From Vibrio taketomensis (GTDB lineage: Bacteria > Pseudomonadota > Gammaproteobacteria > Enterobacterales > Vibrionaceae), in the NCBI RefSeq assembly GCF_009938165.1, contig NZ_AP019649.1:620001-684000 (forward strand): a stretch of DNA of 64,000 nucleotides, written 5' to 3'. Positions 50,135 through 59,856 of the stretch are shown here, piece by piece. Position 1 is the stretch's first letter. Each line of letters starts with the position of its first letter. A program made the position numbers and the translations under genes. The notes beneath the pieces are model-generated. The model did not search any database. It was given only the letters and a program-made list of their open reading frames with translations, and had not been told where the DNA came from.

Positions 50135-51082
50135 TTATGACGCTGATAAGCTCTGGTTATTATCTATTTGTGCACGTAGTACGGATTGGATTTGCTCATT
50201 GAGCCAAATGATTAGTGGGTTATTGCGATACTTATTGTGATAGTAAGTAAAGACGGAGTATTGCAACTCTTCGCCATTAACCAACGCTAACATCGAGCGT
50301 AAGTGAGGGTAGTGTTGAATTGGGAACAAATTTGAGTGTGGCATAAATAAATCAGTGTGAGTGATCACTTCGACTGCGGCCATGGTGAACTCAGTGCGAA
50401 ATTTCACATTGGCCTCAATGCCTTCACGTCGCATTACCTCTGCGGCTAGGATAAAGTCATCGTTCCAGCCGGGGGTTATGATGGAGGCGATATCAAACCC
50501 TTTCATATCATGAGCAGTGACATGGGGTTTGTTCACTGGGTGGTCGTGTCTCACAATCACTCTCGACGTGAGGTCGACTAAGTGTTTGCGGTAAATTTGT
50601 TTCGGAAACTCATTATCGTAGTTCACTCCAAGCAATATTTCGTCGTTTTGAATCTCATCAAAGGTGTTTTTATTCCACGCGACCAATTCGATCGTCACGT
50701 TTGGCGCTTGTTGTTGCAGCTGATGAAATAGGGCTCCTGAAAGACAGGCTAAGACGATGGGAGAGACGGCTATTTTGATATTTAGTGTCAAGCTCAGTGG
50801 GTTGAATTCTTCAGCTTGATTGAGACTCGCGGCCAGCCCGTCTAAGTGCGGGGTGATGGCGTTTGCCAGTTCAATTGCAAAGGGGGTTGCTTCAAGACCT
50901 CCATGTACTTTAACAAACAATTCATCATCAAAATGATGACGCAGTTTTTGTAATGCTTGGCTAATTGCTGGCTGGGAAACAAATAATCGTTTGGAGGCTT
51001 TGCGCATATTGCGTTCTTGGTTTAATACCAAAAAAGTGCGCAGAAGATTGAGATCGAGGCTAAAAAATAAATTCTTGTTCAT
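50135..51082 (-). CDS. LysR-family transcriptional regulator
   Basis: A 315-residue LysR-type regulator. The helix-turn-helix is near residues 20-55 (MRKASKRLFVSQPAISQALQKL), followed by an effector domain. AGGAG sits 5 nt before the ATG at 51082; a longer in-frame start at 51106 is less likely. It resembles the NodD/LeuO-like group. It lies 73 bp beyond the lipoprotein start, on the same strand, and 86 bp downstream of cutC. Its target is unknown. Confidence 0.82.
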   Translation of the reverse strand: MNKNLFFSLDLNLLRTFLVLNQERNMRKASKRLFVSQPAISQALQKLRHHFDDELFVKVHGGLEATPFAIELANAITPHLDGLAASLNQAEEFNPLSLTLNIKIAVSPIVLACLSGALFHQLQQQAPNVTIELVAWNKNTFDEIQNDEILLGVNYDNEFPKQIYRKHLVDLTSRVIVRHDHPVNKPHVTAHDMKGFDIASIITPGWNDDFILAAEVMRREGIEANVKFRTEFTMAAVEVITHTDLFMPHSNLFPIQHYPHLRSMLALVNGEELQYSVFTYYHNKYRNNPLIIWLNEQIQSVLRAQIDNNQSLSAS

Positions 51083-51168
51083 ACTGCTCCTAGCGTAGCT
51101 ATCCAATCACTTCCTTGCGATGTTAATTAGCATAACATCGCAAGGAGCTTGGGCGCTAGATCAGACAG

Positions 51169-51912
51169 TTAGCCTAAAGCATTCACCACTTTGGCAATAG
51201 TGTCACTTGACGTGATCGGAACGATGAAATCATCGAGATCTTGATTACCCATTTTAGCTTGCTCAGCAACGAGCTCCATGTGACTTGGACGAGTGGTTTT
51301 GCCGGACAAATGCAGTTGTTTAACGCCTGTCGCGTGCGCAATACGCGCTGCGTTTTCAGGGTTAACGCCGGCACCGGCCATAATTGCCAAACGACCATCT
51401 GCCACTTTGACCATTTGTGTCAGTACTTCGATACCAAGTTCGGCATTGGCGGCTAAGCCTGAAGTCAGAATGCGTTCACAACCAAGATCAGCGAGTGCTT
51501 CAATTGCTGCCGCATAATCGGCACATTGATCAATCGCACGGTGGAAAGTGATACCAAGATTGTGGCTTTTAGCTCGTTCAGCCAAACGGTGAGCTTGCAC
51601 TATATCAATATCACCGGTTGCTGTTAGCGTGCCAAATACCACCCCTTGCAGGCCAGCTTGAGCAGCGGCATCAATATCAAGCAGCATTGACTCAATGTCT
51701 TCTTCACTATAGAGGAAGTCACCTTGGCGTGGGCGAATCATGGCATATACCGGAACGCTGGAGAGTATGGCTGCTTGGCGCATAAAGCCAAAGCTTGGGG
51801 TTAGGCCGCCCAAAGCAAGTGACGAACAAAGTTCAATGCGATTTGCACCACCTTCAATGGCGTAATGGAGGGATTCTAAATTATCAATGCATACTTCTAC
51901 TTGGTATGTCAT
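51169..51912 (-). CDS. cutC: CutC-family protein
   Basis: A 247-residue TIM-barrel protein of the CutC family, beginning [14 protein letters not shown]. Family motifs seen are [50 protein letters not shown] and [15 protein letters not shown]. CutC was named for copper tolerance in E. coli, but its enzymatic role is doubtful. There is no obvious copper-responsive operator upstream. Confidence 0.92.
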   Translation of the reverse strand: MTYQVEVCIDNLESLHYAIEGGANRIELCSSLALGGLTPSFGFMRQAAILSSVPVYAMIRPRQGDFLYSEEDIESMLLDIDAAAQAGLQGVVFGTLTATGDIDIVQAHRLAERAKSHNLGITFHRAIDQCADYAAAIEALADLGCERILTSGLAANAELGIEVLTQMVKVADGRLAIMAGAGVNPENAARIAHATGVKQLHLSGKTTRPSHMELVAEQAKMGNQDLDDFIVPITSSDTIAKVVNALG

Positions 51913-52123
51913 AACAAGATTCTCGTAGGGAAAACAGACAATTGCATTGTAGCGAACTAGGCGCAGTAGAACAGGGTAAAAAACGGCAGATTGATTTCCA
52001 CAATAATTTTCATTAGCAATATTTATCTTATTGAGCCATTACAGATGGAGAGGAGTAAAAAAACAAAGATGTGTAAAAGTGGGTGAGTGAGAGAGGCGAA
52101 GCGAAATGCAAATGACAGATATG

Positions 52124-52151
52124 AAAAAAGCCAGCTCGATGAGCTGGCTTT
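52124..52151 (-). terminator. Terminator of the tRNA-Tyr array
   Basis: AAAGCCAGCTC/GAGCTGGCTTT with a 3-nt loop lies just after the last tRNA-Tyr and is followed on the minus strand by TTTTTT. Confidence 0.85.
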
Positions 52152-52157
52152 AGAAGA

Positions 52158-52241
<84 letters not shown>

Positions 52242-52322
52242 AGGGTATTTTTATACCTAGCTGATGTTTTCCCAACACGAACAACCAAGTTGTTTCTCAT
52301 GACAATATCATAAGAAGAAATA

Positions 52323-52407
<85 letters not shown>

Positions 52408-52486
52408 AGGGTTTTTTATACTTAGCTGATGTTTTCCCAACACGAACAACCAAGTTGTTTCTCATGACAATGTCACAAGAGAAATA

Positions 52487-52571
<85 letters not shown>

Positions 52572-52652
52572 AGGGGATTTTTATACTTAGTTGATGTTTT
52601 CCCAACACGAACAACCAAGTTATTTCTCATGACAATATCACAAGAAGAAATA

Positions 52653-52737
<85 letters not shown>

Positions 52738-52794
52738 AGGGTATTTTTATACTTAAGAGACGTTTTCCCAACGCATCCCTCAAGTTCGGAGCGC

Positions 52795-52822
52795 ATCATA
52801 GCAAACTCATAAACACTGTAAA
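52795..52822 (-). promoter_or_regulatory. Promoter of the tRNA-Tyr array
   Basis: TTTACA and TATGAT are separated by 16 bp and followed by a GC-rich discriminator (GCGC), as in stringently controlled stable-RNA promoters. Confidence 0.7.
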
Positions 52823-53007
52823 GCGTTTTTCTTAGGTTTTTGAGTTGAATGATGCCTTTTTGGACAAAGAAGCGTAGAAATGAACATTTCGCTGGCGAAA
52901 TAAGCGAATAAATTTGCGAATAGTGTAGGAGGATTTACATTCCTTGACGTTACTCCCTCGCTTTACGCTTACAATACTCGGTAGAATTTTCTGGATGAAT
53001 ACAAACA

Positions 53008-54060
53008 ATGAAAAATAAACTGATTTTGAGCTTATTGACGGTTTCAATGTTGAGTGCTTCACCGGCACTGCTGGCGAAAGGACCTCGAGGGCCGATGGCT
53101 ATAACCGTTGTTTCTGAGCAAGTTCAAACCCACCAAGTTTCACAATCACTTTCTCTCGTGGGTAAATTGGAAGCAGAGCAATCGGTCATGGTGTCACCTG
53201 AAACTTCGGGTAAGGTTGAAAACATCGCGGTTGAAGCCAATCAGCAGGTCAAAAAGGGTCAGTTACTTATCCAATTGAACGATGATAAGGCGCGCGCTTC
53301 AGTAAAAGAAGCCAGCGCCTATCTAAAAGATGAAAAGCGAAAACTGGCGGAGTTTGAACGCCTCGTGAAGCGCAATGCCATCACTCAAACGGAAATTGAT
53401 GCACAAAAAACCAGCGTTGAAATTGCACAGGCACGTTTAGATGCAGCGAATGCAAATCTGAAAGATCTGCATATCAGCGCTCCGTTTGCCGGTACGGTTG
53501 GTTTTATTGACTTTAGCCGCGGTAAAATGGTCTCTCCAGGAATGGAATTGTTGTCATTAGATGATCTTTCCGTCATGGAACTGGATCTGCAAATTCCAGA
53601 GCGCTACCTCTCTAAAATCAACGAAGGCATGAAAGTTACGGCCACAACAAGTGCATGGGGCGAACGCGTCTTTAACGGTGAAGTTGTGGGTATCGACTCA
53701 CGTATTAATCCTGAAACTTTGAACCTTCGTGTACGCATTCATTTTGCTAACCAAGATCAGCAGCTAAAACCAGGCATGCTGGTGGCAGCTCACATGGACT
53801 TTGCGCCAATTAACGCTCCAATCATTCCAGTGCAAGCGCTTGAGTACTCTGGCACTAAACGCTACGTGTATGTGATTGGAGAAGATAATAAAGCGACACG
53901 TACTGAAGTGATTTTAGGCGCACGTGTTGAAAACCAAGTGGTGATCAACAAAGGTCTCGAGATTGGTGAGCGCATTGTGGTGCAGGGCATCGTTAATATG
54001 CGTGATGGCGCGACCGTTATCGAACAAGGCAGCGCACCGAAGAAAAAGGGTGATCAATAA
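53008..54060 (+). CDS. RND efflux periplasmic adaptor (membrane fusion protein)
   Basis: A 350-residue adaptor that joins an inner-membrane RND pump to an outer-membrane channel. It has a signal peptide (about 1-23, ending ALLAK) and no lipobox cysteine. The lipoyl halves surround a helical hairpin (about 90-150, SAYLKDEKRKLAEFERLVKR), and the beta-barrel and membrane-proximal domains follow. Its stop overlaps the pump start by one base. No outer-membrane channel gene is adjacent, so TolC is the likely partner. Confidence 0.9.
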   Translation: MKNKLILSLLTVSMLSASPALLAKGPRGPMAITVVSEQVQTHQVSQSLSLVGKLEAEQSVMVSPETSGKVENIAVEANQQVKKGQLLIQLNDDKARASVKEASAYLKDEKRKLAEFERLVKRNAITQTEIDAQKTSVEIAQARLDAANANLKDLHISAPFAGTVGFIDFSRGKMVSPGMELLSLDDLSVMELDLQIPERYLSKINEGMKVTATTSAWGERVFNGEVVGIDSRINPETLNLRVRIHFANQDQQLKPGMLVAAHMDFAPINAPIIPVQALEYSGTKRYVYVIGEDNKATRTEVILGARVENQVVINKGLEIGERIVVQGIVNMRDGATVIEQGSAPKKKGDQ

Positions 54061-57000
54061 TGTGGTTATCTGATGTTTCGGTAAAAAGGCCAGTCTCGGC
54101 ACTGGTACTGAGCATGCTGTTGTGCGTGTTTGGTATTGTTTCCTTCTCTAAACTGGCGGTGCGCGAAATGCCAGATATCGAAAACCCAGTGGTTTCGGTG
54201 TCGACTCGTTATCAAGGCGCTTCAGCCACCATCATGGAAAGTCAGATTACCTCAGTGCTTGAAGAGCAGCTCTCGGGGATCAGTGGCATTGATGAAATTA
54301 CTTCCCGTACCTTCAATGGTATGTCACGCATTACTATCACCTTTGAGCTCGGCTACGACCTTAACACCGGGGTTAGTGATGTGCGTGATGCGGTAGCCCG
54401 TGCGCAAAGGGCTCTGCCAGAGGAAGCGGACGATCCGATTGTATATAAGAACAACGGATCGGGTGAGGCTTCACTCTATATTAACCTCAGCTCATCTGAA
54501 ATGGACCGCACCCAACTTACTGACTACGTTGAGCGTGTGTTGATGGACCGCTTTAGCCTGATTTCTGGCGTTAGCTCGGTTGATATTTCAGGTGGTTTGT
54601 ACAAGGTTATGTACGTCAAACTCAAGCCGGCATTGATGGCGGGTCGCGGCGTGACGACGGCAGATATTACTCAGGCGCTACGCAGCGAAAACTTGGAAAG
54701 CCCGGGTGGTCAGGTTCGTAATGATCAAACTGTCATGGCTGTACGTACGGCACGTACTTACCAAGATGTGGAAGATTTTGAGTACTTAGTGGTACGTCGT
54801 GCTAGCGACAACACACCAATCTACCTAAAAGATGTTGCTGATGTGTACATTGGTGCTGAAAACGAAAACTCGACCTTCAAAAGCGACGGTGTGGTTAACG
54901 TCAGTTTAGGTATTGTGCCGCAGTCTGATGCGAACCCACTCGAAGTGGCGCAACGCGTACATTCAGAAGTAGAGGCGGTACAGAAGTTCTTACCTCAAGG
55001 CACGCGTCTTGCTGTTGACTATGATTCAACGGTATTTATCGAGCGCTCAATATCTGAAGTGTACAGCACCCTCTTTGTTACCGGTGCTTTAGTGGTATTA
55101 GTGCTGTATGTATTTATCGGTCAAGCGCGAGCGACATTGATCCCTGCGGTGACCGTACCGGTATCTCTGATTTCTTCGTTTATTGCCGCTTACTATTTTG
55201 GCTTTTCAATCAACCTTATCACCCTAATGGCGCTGATTCTGTCGATTGGTCTGGTGGTGGATGATGCGATCGTAGTGGTAGAGAATATTTTCCACCATAT
55301 TGAACGTGGTGAAAGACCACTACTTGCTGCTTACAAAGGCACTCGTGAAGTAGGCTTTGCGGTAATCGCAACCACTTTGGTTTTGGTGATGGTGTTCCTG
55401 CCAATCTCGTTTATGGACGGCATGGTTGGTTTGCTCTTTACCGAGTTCTCAGTGTTGCTGGCAATGTCAGTGATTTTCTCATCGCTGATTGCACTGACTC
55501 TAACCCCAATGCTGGGCAGTAAGATCCTCAAAGCGAATGTGAAACCGGGCCGTTTCACTCAATTTGTCGATCGTCAATTTGGTCGTTTGGAAGCGGGTTA
55601 CCGTAAGCTGTTAGGTTATGCACTTAAAGCAAAATGGGCGGCGCCTCTGGTTATCCTTGCCTGTATCGGTGGTAGTTACGGTTTAATGCAACAAGTGCCA
55701 GCAGAGCTGACCCCAAGTGAAGACCGCGGCGTTATCTTTGCCTTTGTGCGTGGTGCAGATGCAACCAGTTACAACCGCATGGCGGCGAACATGGATGACG
55801 TAGAAAATCGTTTGATGCCATTGTTAGGTCAGGGTTACTTGAAGTCGTTTTCTCTGCAATCGCCAGCATTTGGCGGTATGGCGGGTGACCAAACGGGCTT
55901 TGTGATCATGATTCTAGAAGACTGGAATGATCGCACGGTAACCGCGCAAGAGGCATTAGGTGAAATTCGTAAAGCTCTGCATGGTATTGCCGATGTACGT
56001 GTGTTCCCATTTATGCCGGGCTTTAGAGGCGGTTCAAGTGAGCCGGTGCAGTTTGTATTGGGTGGCTCTGACTATCAAGAGTTACAAAAATACGCAGAGC
56101 AGCTGCAAGTTCTGGCTGAAGAATCACCATTTATGGAAGGCGCAGAGATTGATTACTCAGAGAAAACGCCAGAACTATTGGTCACGGTAGATAAGCAGCG
56201 TGCTGCAGAGCTTGGCATTAGTGTGGCTGATATTTCTGATACGCTAGAGATTATGCTTGGCGGTAAACGTGAAACGACCTTTATCGAACGCGGTGAAGAG
56301 TATGACGTGTATTTGCGCGGTGATGAAAACAGCTTTAACAACGCGGCTGACTTAACTCAAATCTATATGCGAACTGCATCGGGTGAGTTAGTGACACTCG
56401 ACTCAGTGACCAAGATTGAGGAAGTCGCTTCAGCGGTGCGTTTGTCGCACTACAACAAGCAAAAGTCAGTGACATTAAAAGCGAACTTATCGGATGGTTA
56501 CACCTTGGGTGATGCGCTCGATTATCTCGATCAACAAGCGATTGATAAGCTTCCAAGTGACATCAGCATTAGTTACTCCGGTGAGTCAAAAGACTACAAA
56601 GAGAACCAATCCAGCATCGTGGTGGTGTTTGCGTTAGCGTTATTGGTTGCTTACTTGGTGTTGGCAGCTCAGTTTGAAAGCTTTATCAACCCACTAGTAG
56701 TAATGTTTACTGTTCCGATGGGGGTATTCGGTGGTTTCCTTGGTCTCTTTATCATGGGACAAGGTCTTAATATCTACAGCCAGATCGGTATGATCATGCT
56801 TATCGGTATGGTAACCAAAAATGGTATTTTGATTGTTGAATTTGCCAACCAGCTTCGTGATCGTGGATTAGAGTTTGAGAAGGCGGTGATTGATGCCTCT
56901 GCGCGTCGTTTGCGTCCGATTCTGATGACTGCATTTACTACGCTAGCTGGTGCGATTCCGCTGATCGTTTCGACTGGCGCGGGTTATGAAAGCCGTGTGG

Positions 57001-57179
57001 CCGTTGGTACCGTAATCTTCTTTGGTATGGGCTTTGCGACGCTGGTAACACTGTTTGTTATTCCTGCGATGTATCGCTTAATCTCAGCTTCGACGAAATC
57101 GCCAGGTCACGTAGAAGCAGAGCTTAATCGTGAACTTGACCATGATACCAAAGGTCGTGTTTCGCACGGTGATATTTAG
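54060..57179 (+). CDS. RND-family efflux transporter permease
   Basis: A 1039-residue, 12-helix proton-driven pump of the HAE/AcrB type. The first helix is near 12-30. Proton-relay aspartates lie in GLVVDDAIVVVENI (about residues 400-401), and two large periplasmic loops follow helices 1 and 7. The N-terminal VKRPVSALVLSMLLCVFGIVSF and REMPDIENPVVSV resemble the MexF/VexB-like single-component group. The substrate is unknown. It is co-transcribed with the adaptor and ends at a strong terminator. Confidence 0.92.
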   Translation: MWLSDVSVKRPVSALVLSMLLCVFGIVSFSKLAVREMPDIENPVVSVSTRYQGASATIMESQITSVLEEQLSGISGIDEITSRTFNGMSRITITFELGYDLNTGVSDVRDAVARAQRALPEEADDPIVYKNNGSGEASLYINLSSSEMDRTQLTDYVERVLMDRFSLISGVSSVDISGGLYKVMYVKLKPALMAGRGVTTADITQALRSENLESPGGQVRNDQTVMAVRTARTYQDVEDFEYLVVRRASDNTPIYLKDVADVYIGAENENSTFKSDGVVNVSLGIVPQSDANPLEVAQRVHSEVEAVQKFLPQGTRLAVDYDSTVFIERSISEVYSTLFVTGALVVLVLYVFIGQARATLIPAVTVPVSLISSFIAAYYFGFSINLITLMALILSIGLVVDDAIVVVENIFHHIERGERPLLAAYKGTREVGFAVIATTLVLVMVFLPISFMDGMVGLLFTEFSVLLAMSVIFSSLIALTLTPMLGSKILKANVKPGRFTQFVDRQFGRLEAGYRKLLGYALKAKWAAPLVILACIGGSYGLMQQVPAELTPSEDRGVIFAFVRGADATSYNRMAANMDDVENRLMPLLGQGYLKSFSLQSPAFGGMAGDQTGFVIMILEDWNDRTVTAQEALGEIRKALHGIADVRVFPFMPGFRGGSSEPVQFVLGGSDYQELQKYAEQLQVLAEESPFMEGAEIDYSEKTPELLVTVDKQRAAELGISVADISDTLEIMLGGKRETTFIERGEEYDVYLRGDENSFNNAADLTQIYMRTASGELVTLDSVTKIEEVASAVRLSHYNKQKSVTLKANLSDGYTLGDALDYLDQQAIDKLPSDISISYSGESKDYKENQSSIVVVFALALLVAYLVLAAQFESFINPLVVMFTVPMGVFGGFLGLFIMGQGLNIYSQIGMIMLIGMVTKNGILIVEFANQLRDRGLEFEKAVIDASARRLRPILMTAFTTLAGAIPLIVSTGAGYESRVAVGTVIFFGMGFATLVTLFVIPAMYRLISASTKSPGHVEAELNRELDHDTKGRVSHGDI

Positions 57180-57207
57180 TCTCTAAGATTGACCGACAGC
57201 GAATAAA

Positions 57208-57238
57208 CAAAAACCGAGGCAAGTGCCTCGGTTTTTTT
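57208..57238. terminator. Terminator between the RND pump and yebG
   Basis: AAAAACCGAGGCA/TGCCTCGGTTTTT has flanking A and T runs and serves two convergent genes. Confidence 0.9.
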
Positions 57239-57263
57239 GTCTTTAGAAGAATAGAAACGGCGA

Positions 57264-57578
57264 TTACGCAGCGTCTTCTTGTGGTTCTTCTTCAGTTTCT
57301 GCATCAGCAACTGCTGCTACTTTTTTCGCTTTTTTTGGTGCAGGACGACGTTTCGCACCAAGAGCGTAAAGCACTTCTTCTTTGTTCTGTGCTAAGAACA
57401 TGGCTAAGTCTTCTTGCTTAGCTTCATCTTCTTCTAGTAGCTCGCTTTTACCTAATAGTGCGAAAAGCTCATCTGCCATATCCAGCATTTTGTCATATGC
57501 GTCAGCGTCCGCTTTAGAGGTAAAAGTCATTTTCTCTTCTCCGTTGCGTTCTACCACGTACTTAACGATTACAGCCAT
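57264..57578 (-). CDS. yebG: YebG-family DNA-damage-inducible protein
   Basis: A 104-residue acidic protein of the YebG family, starting MAVIVKYVVERNGEEKMTFTSKADADAYDKMLD. YebG is a LexA-controlled SOS gene in E. coli, and its molecular role is not well defined. The C-terminal half has a lysine/alanine patch (RRPAPKKAKKVAA) followed by an acidic tail. A LexA-like box lies 35 bp upstream at 57613-57628. Confidence 0.88.
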   Translation of the reverse strand: MAVIVKYVVERNGEEKMTFTSKADADAYDKMLDMADELFALLGKSELLEEDEAKQEDLAMFLAQNKEEVLYALGAKRRPAPKKAKKVAAVADAETEEEPQEDAA

Positions 57579-57612
57579 GGTTGTTCCTCTAGCTCTAATG
57601 AATGTTTGATTA

Positions 57613-57628
57613 CTGGCTGTTTATACAG
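57613..57628 (-). promoter_or_regulatory. LexA (SOS) box of yebG
   Basis: CTGTATAAACAGCCAG on the minus strand matches CTGT-N8-ACAG with one mismatch (CCAG for ACAG). The spacing and placement just before yebG support SOS control. Confidence 0.65.
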
Positions 57629-57702
57629 TTTTTAACCAGCGAAGTCTAGCCTTGCGCCTTGAAGTTGCTGCACTCTTAACAGGCTGTCGATAAATACGAG
57701 TG

Positions 57703-58593
57703 TTAGCGCGCCCATTGATAACAAAAGTCGATAAAGGCTTTTAATAATGGGTTTTGGTATTTCTCTTTGTGTACTAGTAGCCAAAATCTGCGCTGCATAT
57801 CAAGAGGTAGTTCAATGGTCACCACTCGACCATCTTTGATCGCTGCTGCTGCTGCGAGACGGGATAAACACCCCAAACCTAAACCAGCTGAGACACTATT
57901 GATCAGCGCTTCGGTGGTATTTAATTCAAACGCTTCATGCCAGTGTTCGATTCGTGGCGCGATAGCTCGTAAGAAAAACTCTCGTGAACCCGAGCCCGCT
58001 TCACGCAATACCCATTCGCTGTTTTCCAAATCTCCCACGCTTGGTGAGTCAAGTTTGGCCAGTGGTGAGTTAGGGCTGCAAATGATGCACATTTCATCTT
58101 GGCTAAATTGGGTTGAATTGAGCTCAGGATGCAGTGTTTTGCCTTCGATTAAGGCTAAATCTAATTCATAGTCGACCAGTTTTTGGCAAATGAGCGCTGA
58201 GTTAGAGATAAACAGGCTTTGTGCTTGGTGCCCCGTTTTTTGACGAAAATCGCTCAGCAGATAAGGGGCTACTTGGTTACCAATGGTATCACTGGCGCCT
58301 ATGCGCAGCTGGCCGGTTAGCGTTGAATCGTCATCGAGGAGTAACTCAATATCTTGCACACGGTGTAGAAGTTCATCGACCAGTGGCAGTAGCTTTTGTC
58401 CTTCTTGATTGAGCACCAAGCGTTTGTTGACTCGGTCAAACAGAGAATGTCCCAGTTGTTTTTCGAGTTCCGACAGTGCCATACTCACCGCCGCTTTGGA
58501 AAGATACAACGCTTCCGCAGCCTCAGTTAGGGTGTCGTATTGATTAATAGTGGCAAAAACTTTGAGCTGTTTCAGTGAGATATTAACGGCCAT
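57703..58593 (-). CDS. LysR-family regulator, divergent from a TDT transporter
   Basis: A 296-residue LysR-type regulator with the helix-turn-helix near residues 18-50 (TLTEAAEALYLSKAAVSMALSELE) and an effector domain containing REAGSGSREFF, a YeiE/CysB-like anion or ligand motif. It is divergent from the TDT-family transporter at 58716 with a 122-bp shared region, so it probably controls that gene. The ligand is unknown. Confidence 0.85.
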   Translation of the reverse strand: MAVNISLKQLKVFATINQYDTLTEAAEALYLSKAAVSMALSELEKQLGHSLFDRVNKRLVLNQEGQKLLPLVDELLHRVQDIELLLDDDSTLTGQLRIGASDTIGNQVAPYLLSDFRQKTGHQAQSLFISNSALICQKLVDYELDLALIEGKTLHPELNSTQFSQDEMCIICSPNSPLAKLDSPSVGDLENSEWVLREAGSGSREFFLRAIAPRIEHWHEAFELNTTEALINSVSAGLGLGCLSRLAAAAAIKDGRVVTIELPLDMQRRFWLLVHKEKYQNPLLKAFIDFCYQWAR

Positions 58594-58715
58594 TGTGCTA
58601 GTAATTGTCTTTGTTTAGAAAAGTTGAACTTACGTTTTAAATAATTAGATATAACTTAACAAAAGGCAAGCGTAGAATCCGTCGTAAAGATAAGAGAAAG
58701 TAAAGAGTGTGAACC

Positions 58716-59696
58716 ATGATCAACGCAACGAAAGCAAAAGTATTTGGCGCGCCAACCCCAATGGCTGGCTTGGCTTTGGGCATCGCGAGTCTCGGATGGT
58801 GCTGGGAGAATGCCGTTGCGCTTAATGGTTACGGACAACTTGTTGGTGCCGCGATTGCATCACTACTGCTTGTTATTCTAGCGGTAAAATTTTTGTTTCA
58901 CCGTCATCTATTGGCGCAAGACCTTGCGCATCCAGTGGTGGGTAGTGTAGTACCAACTTTTGCTATGGCAACCATGGTGGTCTCAAACGCCATCGGTAAA
59001 TTTGCCCCTGTGGCGGGTGATGCAGTTTGGCTGGCAGCAGTGGCGCTGCATATTAGCTTTTTAGCCAGCTTTGCTTACCACCGTGCGAAAAACTTTGAGC
59101 TGTCTCATATGGTGCCAAGTTGGTTCGTGCCGCCAGTGGGTATAGTGGTTGCTGATGTGTCATTTTCAGGTAACCCACATTTGGCTTGGGTTGCACAAGC
59201 GACGCTGATTTTTGGTTTGGTTGCTTATGCAGTAATGCTACCTGCAATGATCTACCGACTCATTTTTGCTGGTGAAATTCCAGATGCAGCGAAACCAACC
59301 TTAGCTATTATGGCAGCGCCAGCGAGTCTATCGCTTGCGGGTTACTTTACGGTTACTGCGAATCCATCACCAGTGATCATTGCCGTACTGTTTGGTATCG
59401 CGGTACTGATGACAGTGGTTATTTACTTAGCGTTTATTAAATTGCTTCGTCTACCATTTAGTCCTGGTTATGCCGCGTTTACCTTCCCAATGGTGATTGG
59501 TGCTACCGCGCTATTCAAATTGACTCATTGGATGGTGCAAATGAATATTGCTGAGCACTATGTTAACCAAGTTCATGTACTCGCCGTGGGTGAGCTTTGG
59601 GTTGCAACAGCAGTTGTCACTTACGTTGCAGCACGTTACTTCCACTTCTACCAACCACATCGTGTGATTGTGCGTAGCGAGTCAACGGTTGCATAG
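58716..59696 (+). CDS. TDT (TehA/SLAC1-like) family transporter
   Basis: A 326-residue membrane protein with about ten helices, of the tellurite-resistance/dicarboxylate transporter (TDT) family that includes TehA, Mae1 and SLAC1 anion channels. Family-like signs are PTPMAGLALGIASLGWCWE at the N-terminus and HMVPSWFVPPVGIVVADVS in the middle. It is paired with a divergent LysR regulator. Possible substrates are anions such as sulfite, malate or tellurite; sequence alone does not decide. Confidence 0.82.
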   Translation: MINATKAKVFGAPTPMAGLALGIASLGWCWENAVALNGYGQLVGAAIASLLLVILAVKFLFHRHLLAQDLAHPVVGSVVPTFAMATMVVSNAIGKFAPVAGDAVWLAAVALHISFLASFAYHRAKNFELSHMVPSWFVPPVGIVVADVSFSGNPHLAWVAQATLIFGLVAYAVMLPAMIYRLIFAGEIPDAAKPTLAIMAAPASLSLAGYFTVTANPSPVIIAVLFGIAVLMTVVIYLAFIKLLRLPFSPGYAAFTFPMVIGATALFKLTHWMVQMNIAEHYVNQVHVLAVGELWVATAVVTYVAARYFHFYQPHRVIVRSESTVA

Positions 59697-59718
59697 TGTT
59701 CAAGGTGTTCAAGCCACG

Positions 59719-59752
59719 AAAAAGCCAGATCGAGAGGTGATCTGGCTTTTTG
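59719..59752 (+). terminator. Terminator of the TDT transporter gene
   Basis: AAAAAGCCAGATC/GATCTGGCTTTTT with a 7-nt loop lies about 25 bp past the stop. Confidence 0.9.
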
Positions 59753-59856
59753 TATAAAGAAACTGCAACCTAGCGCAAACTCTCGTTTTTCCCTCAGTAA
59801 ACCGCTTTTAGCTATGCTAATCTCAGCCCATTGAGCCAATCATTTGAGCATGCATT

